This document shows, piece by piece, positions 46,538-57,588 of a stretch of 64,000 nucleotides of DNA (its first letter is position 1; every line of letters starts with the position of its first letter). The stretch is from Saccharofermentans sp. (GTDB lineage Bacteria > Bacillota > Clostridia > Saccharofermentanales > Saccharofermentanaceae). Location: NCBI GenBank assembly GCA_024691325.1, contig JAILNR010000014.1:124001-188000 (forward strand). The letters run 5' to 3'. The position numbers and the translations under genes are program-made. The notes beneath the pieces are model-generated. The model had not been told where the DNA came from. It ran no database searches and saw only the letters and a list, made by a program, of their open reading frames with translations.

Positions 46538-48409
46538 GCCGCTTCTTTTAAGAGTCGTCGCTGCAGGCGATATGACTGAGCTCGAGATCTCTCAGATTGC
46601 GGATACATTCGCAGCTAAGAATGGTATAGAGCAGTATGAACTGACTTTCGATGTTGATGAATCACTCATCGGAGGCTTCGTTATCTATGCCCGCGGAACC
46701 AGATATGACTACAGTGTAAAAGGTCAGCTTAAAAGACTCGGTTCTTTTGTAAAGCGTTCTAGAAACCTCGAGGATCAGGATGAGGATATCTCTTTTTCTC
46801 CCGAGAAGATAAGAGATGATATAAAGAAGGCTATCGACAAGTTTGAGGAGTCTCCGACATCATCTTTTGACAGTGCCGAGATCGCGAAGTTAAGCGGTGA
46901 GGCATTGCAGAAGAGAATCGAGGATGCTTTCGAGAATGTCGATAACATCGAGGAAGTCGGTATCGTTCAGTCGGTAAGTGACGGTGTTGCCATGGTTTCA
47001 GGTCTTGAGCACTGTATGCTCTCGGAACTTGTTACTTTTACGACAGGCGGATTCGGACTGGCACTTAATCTTGAACGTAATATTGTCGGTGTAGTTCTCT
47101 TGTCAGGTGCGGACGATATCGTTGAAGGAACGGTCTGCATGAGGACAAGAACCACAGTTTCGGTGCCTGTAGGTGTAGGACTTCTCGGCCGAGTTGTTGA
47201 TCCTTTGGGTCATCCGATCGACGGTAAGGGCATCATAAGATATACAAAGACAAGACCTGTTGAATCACCTGCTCCTTCGATTGTTGACAGATCTCCTGTT
47301 AACAAGCCTCTGGCTACCGGTATCACGGCTATCGATGCCATGACGCCTATCGGCAGAGGTCAGCGTGAGCTCATCATCGGCGACCGTCAGACCGGTAAGA
47401 CCGCTATCGCCATTGATACGATCATTAACCAGAAGGGTAAGGATACGATCTGTATCTATGTCGCTATCGGACAGAAGATGAGTACTATCGTTAATACGGT
47501 AAATACGCTTGATAAGTACGGCGCTCTTGATTATTCGATCATTGTAGCGGCAAGTGCTTCGGACACGGCTTCCTTGCAGTACATCGCTCCTTTTGCGGGA
47601 TGTGCTATGGGTGAGGAATTCATGTACGACGGCAAGGATGTTCTTATCATCTATGACGATTTAAGTAAGCATGCTCAGGCATACCGAGCAATATCGCTGC
47701 TTCTTAGAAGACCTCCGGGACGTGAAGCTTATCCCGGTGATGTTTTCTATCTTCACAGCAGACTTCTCGAGAGAGCTTCAAAACTCTCGGTTGAAAAGGG
47801 CGGCGGTTCAATGACCGCACTTCCCATCATCGAGACCTTGGGAGATGACATTTCAGCTTATATTCCGACTAATGTTATCTCGATTACCGACGGACAGATC
47901 TATCTGTCACCTGAGCTTTTCTTCTCAGGACAAAGACCGGCTATTAATGTCGGACTGTCAGTCTCGCGTGTAGGCGGTGCCGCACAGACAAAGGCGACAA
48001 AGAAGGTCGGAGGACCGGTGCGTATTGCACTTGCCCAGGCCCGAGAGATGGCTGCTTTCGCGCAGTTCGGTACTGATCTTGATGAGAATACGCAGCTTCA
48101 GCTTAAAAGAGGCGTCGTTTTGAACGAGGTCCTTAAGCAGGAGCAGTATGCGCCTTTGGAGATGGAGGAGCAGGTAATCATGCTCTATCTTGCAACTACC
48201 GATAAGCTTAACTTCCTTGCGAAAGAAGATATCCGCGAGTACCTCGACGGATTTATGGACAGGCTTAAGCTCGGAAGACAGGACATCTTAAATGAGATCG
48301 TAAGCACGGGTAAGTTCGAGGACGATACCGCTTCAAAGATTGACGAGTTTGAGAAGGATTATAAGGAAGGTTATATATCCGATCATCCTGAGTACAAAGA
48401 AGAAGACTG

Positions 48410-48410
<1 letters not shown>
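46527..48410 (+). CDS. atpA: ATP synthase delta (C-terminal domain)-alpha fusion subunit
   Basis: 627 residues, about 120 more than a normal alpha. Residues 1-75 match the C-terminal domain of delta/OSCP ([13 protein letters not shown] and SVKGQLKRL are its hallmark). A charged linker (about 76-113) leads to alpha at about 115, starting with the usual FDSAEI helix, then [12 protein letters not shown], Walker A GDRQTGKT at 285-292 and the full catalytic-core sequence ([13 protein letters not shown]). The six-helix N-terminal domain of delta is absent, and no separate atpH exists between atpF and atpG. The start is TTG at 46527 with GAGGTGG seven bases upstream, overlapping atpF. If made as one chain, each F1 would carry three delta C-terminal domains. 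Confidence 0.9.
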
Positions 48411-50771
<2,361 letters not shown>

Positions 50772-50776
50772 TAATT

Positions 50777-51280
50777 ATGGCTGATAAGGTCAATAACACA
50801 ACACATCTTACTATCGTTACCCCGTATAAGAAGTTTTACGAGGGCGATGTTTCTTCTGTTGTTATAACTACAACGGATGGACAGATGGGATTCATGGCAG
50901 GACATCCGCCTATCATCGTATCGTTGAAGCCCGGCATGTCTCACTTCATTGAAGACGGCGAGACCAGGTATTTCACTATCTCTGAAGGGTATAGCGAAGT
51001 TGACGGCGATAAAGTTCTTGTTGTTTGTAATGCTGCTGAATTCCCGGAGGATTTAAGTCCCAGACGCACCTGTAAATCATTTACCGAGGCAGTTAAGAAT
51101 CTTGAGAAAGCTAAGGAGATTGAAGATAAAGAGGCGCGAAGGGTATCAATCCAGGAGATACAACAGGCTATGGAAAGGGCGCGTGCCAGAAGACACCTGC
51201 TTGAACTTCACGGCTCTGATCATCAGAAGGAGCGTATAGCGATTCTTGTTAAGGAATACGATTGGGAAGAGCCTTACTGA
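50777..51280 (+). CDS. atpC: ATP synthase F1 subunit epsilon
   Basis: 167 residues, longer than the usual 135-140. Residues 5-95 are the beta sandwich (IVTPYKKFYEGDV, GHPPIIVSLKPG), followed by the helical hairpin and an extra C-terminal helix. It couples rotor to c ring and can inhibit hydrolysis. It ends the operon; its stop directly abuts the stop of the convergent FHA gene, and no terminator is visible. Confidence 0.92.
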   Translation: MADKVNNTTHLTIVTPYKKFYEGDVSSVVITTTDGQMGFMAGHPPIIVSLKPGMSHFIEDGETRYFTISEGYSEVDGDKVLVVCNAAEFPEDLSPRRTCKSFTEAVKNLEKAKEIEDKEARRVSIQEIQQAMERARARRHLLELHGSDHQKERIAILVKEYDWEEPY

Positions 51281-52396
51281 TCAAAGGATTTCAATCTTGA
51301 ATTCTCTGCGGCCGCACATGAGTGTCTGGCCGTTTTTAATCTCATAATCATGTCCTGACTCAAGCCTTACATTATCGAGAAATGTAGTATTGTCTATTGA
51401 TACATCCGTTACATAATATGACCTGTTTTCTTTCTTGATCTGCGCGTGAACGGGCGATATCTCTTTATCGGGAGTGAAGATATCACACAGGAATCTGTCA
51501 GAACCGATCGCGGCCGTGTCGGTGTATATGGACAGTTTCTCCTCTTCGTGAGTATCGGGATCGATGTTTGTAAGTATTACTGCATCAAGTCCGCCAGTTG
51601 AAGAGTATTCATCATTAAAGAGCATTTCTTTCTTGTTTGAATCATCGTTTTGAGGAATCTCGATGGCGGGTTTACTGTTGATGATCTTTTTTGTCTTTAT
51701 CATGAAGTATACGGATCCGATAACGGCGAAGATCGATATCAACGGCATCTTAAGAAGTGTCAGAATTAAAGATACAAGGCAAAACAAAACAGAGAGCTTT
51801 GCTTCATTCATCTTAAGAAGGACTGCTTCTTTTACAGGCTCTGCGACCGGCTCCGATATGGCCTTTGCCTGTTTGCTCATTAGGTCTTCGTCGTTTTGTT
51901 CGATTGCATATATGAGTCCGTCGATCTCTTGCGCAGACAAAGCTGTTGATACGGGTTCCGAATTAAGAAGACTTCTTAGATTCGAATCTGAAAGGGAAGA
52001 CAAAGACAGTTTTGAAGGTTCGACCGTATATGGTCTGAAGCACACTTTGATCTCGCTTAAACTCTCGTCCGTAAAGATATATTTGGGATCATAAATGATC
52101 TGTGACGGGGATAAAAGCATGTCAGGGAGTGTGGTAAGAGAAAGGAAAAGGTCCCCCAGAGCTGCTCTTAATCTGTTGATTTCTTCGAGCCCTTTTGGAA
52201 TCAAGGAATTAATAGGAATTAGGCCTGAGAAATCATATGAAGCCTCAAAGCAGTTTACAGTTGGAATAATATACAAAGGGAGCATGTGACCCGGAATGTT
52301 TTCTGCGATAATCTCACGGGTATACTCATTAATAGAGCCCATGTCCTCAATCTTATCAATTACAAAATGTCCGTAGGGACCTTTCCTTATCTCCAT
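51281..52396 (-). CDS. DUF6382-FHA domain protein
   Basis: 371 residues. The N-terminal 200 residues resemble DUF6382, often fused to FHA in Clostridia. Two hydrophobic segments lie at about 203-235 (VLFCLVSLILTLLKMPLISIF and partner), and the C-terminal 90 residues form an FHA phosphothreonine-binding domain (IGSDRFLCD, SPVHAQIKK, DNTTFLDN). It probably reads a kinase signal at the membrane. It is the last gene of the Tad unit, 40 bases after the pilin gene, so it may control or scaffold the pilus. No clear ribosome binding site. Confidence 0.75.
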   Translation of the reverse strand: MEIRKGPYGHFVIDKIEDMGSINEYTREIIAENIPGHMLPLYIIPTVNCFEASYDFSGLIPINSLIPKGLEEINRLRAALGDLFLSLTTLPDMLLSPSQIIYDPKYIFTDESLSEIKVCFRPYTVEPSKLSLSSLSDSNLRSLLNSEPVSTALSAQEIDGLIYAIEQNDEDLMSKQAKAISEPVAEPVKEAVLLKMNEAKLSVLFCLVSLILTLLKMPLISIFAVIGSVYFMIKTKKIINSKPAIEIPQNDDSNKKEMLFNDEYSSTGGLDAVILTNIDPDTHEEEKLSIYTDTAAIGSDRFLCDIFTPDKEISPVHAQIKKENRSYYVTDVSIDNTTFLDNVRLESGHDYEIKNGQTLMCGRREFKIEIL

Positions 52397-52436
52397 AGTT
52401 TTTTGATCCGAATATTAAGTAAATCCTTATTTTTTA

Positions 52437-52610
52437 TCAACCGAACGCGCCGGTTATCCTGCCTTCGTCAAATACGAAGTTCATTACGTTGTCTGCATAT
52501 CTCATAAGACCCGCTCTGAATACAAGAGCAAGTGCTACAAGGACCGCTATGATGATAACGATCTCTACAGTTCCCATACCGTGTTTGTTTTTGCCACTTG
52601 TCTTTTGCAC
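52437..52610 (-). CDS. Flp/Tad-type pilin
   Basis: 57 residues from GTG 52610, eight bases after GGAGG. A class III-type prepilin signal is clear: a short basic leader (KTSGKNKHG), cleavage after Gly, Glu at +5 of MGTVEIV, then a hydrophobic helix (VIIIAVLVALALVF). This fits the small major pilin of Tad systems or a Flp-like minor pilin. An overlapping ATG three bases away in another frame gives no pilin. No prepilin peptidase is present in the window. Confidence 0.8.
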   Translation of the reverse strand: MQKTSGKNKHGMGTVEIVIIIAVLVALALVFRAGLMRYADNVMNFVFDEGRITGAFG

Positions 52611-52633
52611 ATCCCTTACCTCCTTTTTGATTT

Positions 52634-54190
52634 CTATATACCCAGTGAGATTATTGCCGGTGTTGTAGCAACCATAAGCACACACATAAAATCAAGTGTC
52701 ATAGGGAATAGAAGTCCGAGTGCTTCACGTTCCTGTTTCTTGCGGGCGGCATTACGGCATAAATTCCAACAAGCTGAAGCTTGTAATGATAAAAGTCCCA
52801 GAACTTCAGAAGTTCCCAGTCTTCCGTATCTTGCGACCAAAAGCAGAGCTGACTGCGCTTCCGGGATCTGTATTCGAAGTGACAATCTTTCCACGGCATC
52901 AGATGAAGTCATACCGCTCAGCATCATTGCGCGTAAGTTTCTAATCTCGGTGGAAAGACCGTTGCTGTCCTTGAAAGCATACGAACAAATCTCTATGGCT
53001 TTGGGAAGCTGAAGTCCTGCTTCGAGCAAGGTGTATATAAGGCAAAGAAACAGCGGCATATCCCTCATTAATTCCTCGCGTCTTAATTCTGCGTTCTTAC
53101 GTACGTCATAGACGCCGAGAAATCCGATTCCTATAGTAAGCAAAGGCGCAAAAACCAGTTTGATCTTTGCTATATATAAAACAGCTAACGAGGCTGTAAG
53201 AACAAGAATGCAGGTGATTATCTGCTTTTTAAGATATTTCTCGTAGGAGAGCCCAGGATTCATTGAGATTTCATTGAACAGTTCGTGTCTTGATGCTATG
53301 AACTCCGGTGGCATGAACTTGTGGAGAATATCGGTAAGAGGTGTTTGTCTGTCCGGCTTGGGATCAGAAGAAGGATCGTCCGATAATACCTTAACGGGCT
53401 TTTCAGAGTGAGTCATAAAACGGAATAGAAGCGCAGCCGCTATAACACCTACTGTAAATGCAGCTATTAGGATCACAGAACCGGTCTTCGACTCTCTTGC
53501 AGTCTCAAGGTAGCCGCCGCCCATCTTATCCAAAGCAGCCGTTATTACAAAAGGCATAATACAAAGCATGACGGCCTCGGCGTTTTTTCCTGCGTTTGCT
53601 GCACTTATCTCGTTTTGTACGGCGTTCATCTCTGAGAGCATCTGGCATGAACTTCTAAGAATCGCAAGCGAATTGTTTCCGATATCTGATGAGATGGCGA
53701 GTGCATGGAAGATCGGTATGGTCTCAGGAAAGTCTATCTCGCGTGAGAATATATCAAGCGCCTTATCAAGATTCATATGAACTTTTATATTATTCTCCAA
53801 TGTTATAAGCGGATTGATAAGTACACTCCGGCTTCCGAATGAATGCTCGATAACCGGTCTTATCAGTGTCAGTGATTTCTCAATCGAATAACCGCTGCTG
53901 ACGCTTGTTGTCAGTACCTGCAGCAGTATCAGAAGCTGCGTTCTCATGTGCTTGTAGTTACCGGAGAATATCTTCTTCATCGATTCTCTCCACGGAAAAT
54001 AGCCGAGTATAAGGCTGGTTATTATCCTCGGAAACTGTGCGGTCATGAAGAATGAAGATACAGAATAAACAACGATAACAAATAACGGGTATACCCACAG
54101 ATGCTTTATAAGATAGTCTCTGATTCTGTCATTATTAACCTTGATAGGAGCATGTAGTTTTAAGTTCTTCAATATCGCAAACTCTTTCAC
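52634..54190 (-). CDS. Tad pilus inner-membrane platform, fused TadB-TadC
   Basis: 518 residues from GTG 54190 with AAGGAGG before it. Two type II secretion F domains lie in one chain: the first about residues 60-225 and the second about 350-510, each followed by paired membrane helices (VILIAAFTVGVIAAALLF; CVLMVATTPAIISLGI). A variable linker (about 258-290) joins them. TadB and TadC are normally separate paralogous platform proteins. The start overlaps the tadA end by 56 bases. It anchors the TadA motor at the membrane. Confidence 0.85.
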   Translation of the reverse strand: MKEFAILKNLKLHAPIKVNNDRIRDYLIKHLWVYPLFVIVVYSVSSFFMTAQFPRIITSLILGYFPWRESMKKIFSGNYKHMRTQLLILLQVLTTSVSSGYSIEKSLTLIRPVIEHSFGSRSVLINPLITLENNIKVHMNLDKALDIFSREIDFPETIPIFHALAISSDIGNNSLAILRSSCQMLSEMNAVQNEISAANAGKNAEAVMLCIMPFVITAALDKMGGGYLETARESKTGSVILIAAFTVGVIAAALLFRFMTHSEKPVKVLSDDPSSDPKPDRQTPLTDILHKFMPPEFIASRHELFNEISMNPGLSYEKYLKKQIITCILVLTASLAVLYIAKIKLVFAPLLTIGIGFLGVYDVRKNAELRREELMRDMPLFLCLIYTLLEAGLQLPKAIEICSYAFKDSNGLSTEIRNLRAMMLSGMTSSDAVERLSLRIQIPEAQSALLLVARYGRLGTSEVLGLLSLQASACWNLCRNAARKKQEREALGLLFPMTLDFMCVLMVATTPAIISLGI

Positions 54191-55337
54191 AATTTACACC
54201 TCCTTGATTCCTGAATAAGTTCTTCAGATTAAAGTCTTTGCCCTTTGACGGCAGGACTGAACAGATCTCATCTACGAACCTTCGTCCGTTTCTGTCCCTT
54301 GTTATATGGACCATGATGTCTATGCCCATAGACAGCTGTGTCATTATTGCGTCATAGGGCAGAGAGGAGCCTGCCATTATCATTCCGGTAAGTCTCTCTA
54401 ACATCTCGATACATGAATTGGCGTGGGCAGTGCTTAAACTCCCCCTGTGACCGGTGTTAAGTGCGTGCATCATATCCGCACTCTCGCTGCCTCTGACCTC
54501 TCCGACGATAATCCTGTCAGGTCTCATACGAAGCGCAGCTCTAATCATCATTCCTATATTTACTTCTCCGCTTCCGTCAGGTCCGGGAAGTCTTGCTTCC
54601 ATACGCACAAGATTATCTATGCCCTTAAGATTAAGTTCTGCAGAGTCTTCTATTGTGACTACTCTTTCTGTGGAAGGGATAAAGCTCGACAGAACGTTAA
54701 GAAAAGTTGTTTTACCGGATCCTGTGCCGCCGCACAAAAAGATCGTCTTCTTGTTCTTCACACATTCGCATAAAAAACGGGCGGCTTCTTCGCTTATAAA
54801 TCCCTGTCTTATCAGCGTCACGATATCATGAGATATTCCCGTGAACTTACGGATGGTTACTATAGGTCCGTCGGGGGCGACCGGCGGTAAAACACAGTTG
54901 GCTCGTGATCCGTCGGGAAGCCTGAGATCGGAAATCGGATTAGCTTCGTTAAGAGGCCTGTTACGGTTCGCAAAGAAGCAGGATATTACTGTTTTAAGGG
55001 ACTGGGCATCTTTGAATCTGATGTCTGATTTATATAGTTTCCCCCCACGCTCATAAAAGACCTTATAAGGACCGTTTACCATGATCTCCGTTACAGAAGG
55101 GTCCTCCATCAAAGGCTCTATTACATCGAGTCTTCTTAAGCTGTTGAATACCACCTGTGCAAGTGTCCTTTTATCCTCAAGCGACATCTGCGATGTATTC
55201 TTATCTATACCGATAACTTCCGAGATGATCTGTTTAAGCCTGTCATCGGAAGGGTCAGATTCGGTTCTTAATACACTTAAGACGTAATAGATGAGTTTTT
55301 CCTTTATCTCATCTGTTTCAAATTCTGATTGATTCAT
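54135..55337 (-). CDS. tadA: Tad pilus assembly ATPase (TadA/CpaF)
   Basis: 400 residues. Walker A GGTGSGKT at 203-210, the Asp box (VTIEDSAEL), Walker B region (RIIVGEVRGSE) and His box (GSLSTAHANS) are all present. This hexameric ATPase powers Flp pilus assembly. The N-terminal domain has MVNGPYKVFYERGGKL as in CpaF. It overlaps the upstream tadZ-like gene by 20 bases and the downstream tadBC gene by 56, so the unit is tightly coupled. Confidence 0.93.
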   Translation of the reverse strand: MNQSEFETDEIKEKLIYYVLSVLRTESDPSDDRLKQIISEVIGIDKNTSQMSLEDKRTLAQVVFNSLRRLDVIEPLMEDPSVTEIMVNGPYKVFYERGGKLYKSDIRFKDAQSLKTVISCFFANRNRPLNEANPISDLRLPDGSRANCVLPPVAPDGPIVTIRKFTGISHDIVTLIRQGFISEEAARFLCECVKNKKTIFLCGGTGSGKTTFLNVLSSFIPSTERVVTIEDSAELNLKGIDNLVRMEARLPGPDGSGEVNIGMMIRAALRMRPDRIIVGEVRGSESADMMHALNTGHRGSLSTAHANSCIEMLERLTGMIMAGSSLPYDAIMTQLSMGIDIMVHITRDRNGRRFVDEICSVLPSKGKDFNLKNLFRNQGGVNCERVCDIEELKTTCSYQG

Positions 55338-56229
55338 AGTTTTCCTTGTAATCCTCGCAGTAATGAACTGTCATGAGTGCACCGGATGTTAATGCTCTTT
55401 TGAATAATCCCAGTTCTTTAACCATCCCCGTGTCTTCTGTGCACATTCTTGCCGGCAGAAGAATATGAAGAGTGTCACAATACTGTATAAGTTCTAATAA
55501 TTCAGATTCGCGCCAGCCTTCAGCTACGACTAAAGCACCGGCATTATCACGGATGCATAGCGCTTTAAGAAGAGCCATTAGTCTTGAACATGATGCTATG
55601 CCTGAATCATATACATCATCCTCGCTCTCAGGTTTGCCCGCTGAAAGAAATCCGTTACTGTCGGGATTCAGATACGATAAGATCTCCTTAGGGTCGAATT
55701 TCCTGTCTGTGCATTTACGCAGAAGTGTCGTAATAGAACCGTTCCTTGAATGAGTAAATAAGGGAGGCATTCTTATGCCGGACATGAGATCAATTCTGAT
55801 AGGATGCATGGTGTCAAAAGAGTCAGGACCGATCACTCTCTTTATAAAGTTCTCCCGTTCATCTATGTATGCGTAACTAATAAGCAGCCTTAATCTGTCG
55901 TTATCATCAATGACAGGAACTGCACCGTTACTCTGAGCGGCCCCGCTTCTTAAAATACTGTCGCAGATACGCCTGATGTCAATGATCAGATGCCCTTTGC
56001 CGTCCTCGTAAAAAAGCGGGATAGCTGTTCCGTCGATATTTGACGGAGGCATATTTCCAGTCTTATTGTCATACAGCACAAGGATGTCTTTGATCAGCTT
56101 AAAATCAGAATTTAAGCCTCTTTTGTCTGCCTTATCGATATAGGCCTGGGGGAAGCGGAAACTGAGCCGTTCCCTGATAAGCGAATACAGATAATCGTCT
56201 TCCTCATAAATAATAATTCCGAATGCCAT
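55318..56229 (-). CDS. Divergent TadZ/CpaE-position protein
   Basis: 303 residues from ATG 56229 (AAAGGA upstream; an ATG 27 bases earlier has none). The position before tadA and the open alpha/beta pattern (FGIIIYEEDDYLYS at the front, ALVVAEGWRESELLELIQYCDTLHILLP late) suggest a CpaE/TadZ-type localisation protein. However no P-loop or deviant Walker A is visible, so ATP binding is doubtful. Assignment rests mainly on context. Confidence 0.5.
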   Translation of the reverse strand: MAFGIIIYEEDDYLYSLIRERLSFRFPQAYIDKADKRGLNSDFKLIKDILVLYDNKTGNMPPSNIDGTAIPLFYEDGKGHLIIDIRRICDSILRSGAAQSNGAVPVIDDNDRLRLLISYAYIDERENFIKRVIGPDSFDTMHPIRIDLMSGIRMPPLFTHSRNGSITTLLRKCTDRKFDPKEILSYLNPDSNGFLSAGKPESEDDVYDSGIASCSRLMALLKALCIRDNAGALVVAEGWRESELLELIQYCDTLHILLPARMCTEDTGMVKELGLFKRALTSGALMTVHYCEDYKENYESIRI

Positions 56230-56261
56230 AGCCCTTATTCCTTTCGCTTTGGTCATTTGCC

Positions 56262-56330
56262 GTATAATACATCTGATAAAAGTGGGATTGGCCTACGAAA
56301 TGACGACAAAAAACGACAAAAAACGACAAA
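56262..56330 (-). promoter_or_regulatory. Tad-operon control region with three phased TTTGTCG repeats
   Basis: On the minus strand TTTGTCG occurs three times at exactly 10-bp spacing (56330-56303), roughly 35-60 bp upstream of a TATTAT box (56269-56264) that lacks a good -35. This layout suggests an activator binding one face of the helix. The same region separates the divergent metK gene. Confidence 0.5.
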
Positions 56331-56338
56331 GAAGGCTG

Positions 56339-56367
56339 TTGAGTGCTTTGTTCCGTAATGGTAGAAT
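56339..56367 (+). promoter_or_regulatory. metK promoter
   Basis: TTGAGT (56339-56344), 17 bases, TAGAAT (56362-56367) with an extended TG one base upstream. A GGAGG site precedes the ATG at 56400. No SAM riboswitch was seen. Confidence 0.65.
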
Positions 56368-56399
56368 AATCATCAAAATACGCTCGGAGGCGAAATAAC

Positions 56400-57584
56400 A
56401 TGAAAAAAACAAGTGGTAAGTGGCTTTTCACTTCTGAATCAGTTACTGAAGGACATCCTGATAAGGTCTGTGACCAGATATCTGATGCCGTTCTGGATGC
56501 AATATTAACAAATGATCCCGAGGCAAGAGTTGCATGTGAGACATTCGCAGCTACCGGTATGGTCATGATTGCAGGAGAGATATCGACATCGGCTTATGTT
56601 GATATCTCATCCGTTGCAAGAGAGACAATAAAGGAAATCGGTTATGACGGCAGCGATGTCGGATTTGACTATAAGACATGTGCCGTTCTTACATCTATCG
56701 ACGAGCAGTCCCCTGATATTGCTCAGGGCGTTAATGACGCTCTCGAGACCAGAGGAGAAGGACAGCTCGATACAGGTGCCGGAGACCAGGGTATGATGTT
56801 CGGTTATGCAAACGATGATACTCCTGAATTTATGCCTCTTCCGATCTCCTTATCTCACAAGCTTTCTAAGAAGCTTGCAGAAGTAAGAAAGGCTGATCCC
56901 AACAGCTTCTTAAGACCTGACGGTAAGAGCCAGGTAACTGTTGAGTACGACGGTTCGACTCCCAAGAGGATTGATACAGTCGTAATTTCCACTCAGCATA
57001 AGGATTCAGTTGATGCTGATACATTGAGGTCTTTTGTTATCGATAATGTAATTAAGGCTGTATTACCGGCTGAACTTCTTGATGACGATACAAAGATCTT
57101 CATCAATCCTACCGGAAGATTTGTAATCGGCGGACCTGCTGGTGACGTTGGTCTTACAGGAAGAAAGATCATAGTAGATACATATGGCGGATTCGGCCGT
57201 CACGGAGGCGGATGCTTCTCAGGTAAGGATCCGACGAAGGTTGACAGAAGTGCTGCTTATGCTGCCCGTCACATTGCAAAGAACGTTGTTGCTTCAGGTC
57301 TTGCCAAGGAGTGTGAAGTTCAGATCGCTTATGCTATCGGTGTTGCCCGTCCCGTATCCGTTATGGTGGATACATTCGGAACAGGCACTATCGACGATGC
57401 AAAGATCGGTCAGATAGTTAATAAGCTCTTCGACCTAAGACCGGCTTCCATTATCAAGAATCTTGATCTGCGCCGTCCTATCTACAAGAAGACGGCTGCT
57501 TACGGTCACTTCGGAAGAGATGAATTCTCTTGGGAAAAGCTTGACATGGTTGATGCTATCAAGGCGGAGGCAGCAAAGCTTTGA
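56400..57584 (+). CDS. metK: S-adenosylmethionine synthetase
   Basis: 394 residues, normal length. [20 protein letters not shown] (start), [12 protein letters not shown] and [24 protein letters not shown] loop residues identify MetK, which makes SAM from methionine and ATP. GGAGG precedes the ATG. It is divergent from the Tad cluster and five bases upstream of recD2, with which it is probably cotranscribed. Confidence 0.97.
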   Translation: MKKTSGKWLFTSESVTEGHPDKVCDQISDAVLDAILTNDPEARVACETFAATGMVMIAGEISTSAYVDISSVARETIKEIGYDGSDVGFDYKTCAVLTSIDEQSPDIAQGVNDALETRGEGQLDTGAGDQGMMFGYANDDTPEFMPLPISLSHKLSKKLAEVRKADPNSFLRPDGKSQVTVEYDGSTPKRIDTVVISTQHKDSVDADTLRSFVIDNVIKAVLPAELLDDDTKIFINPTGRFVIGGPAGDVGLTGRKIIVDTYGGFGRHGGGCFSGKDPTKVDRSAAYAARHIAKNVVASGLAKECEVQIAYAIGVARPVSVMVDTFGTGTIDDAKIGQIVNKLFDLRPASIIKNLDLRRPIYKKTAAYGHFGRDEFSWEKLDMVDAIKAEAAKL

Positions 57585-57588
57585 TCTG

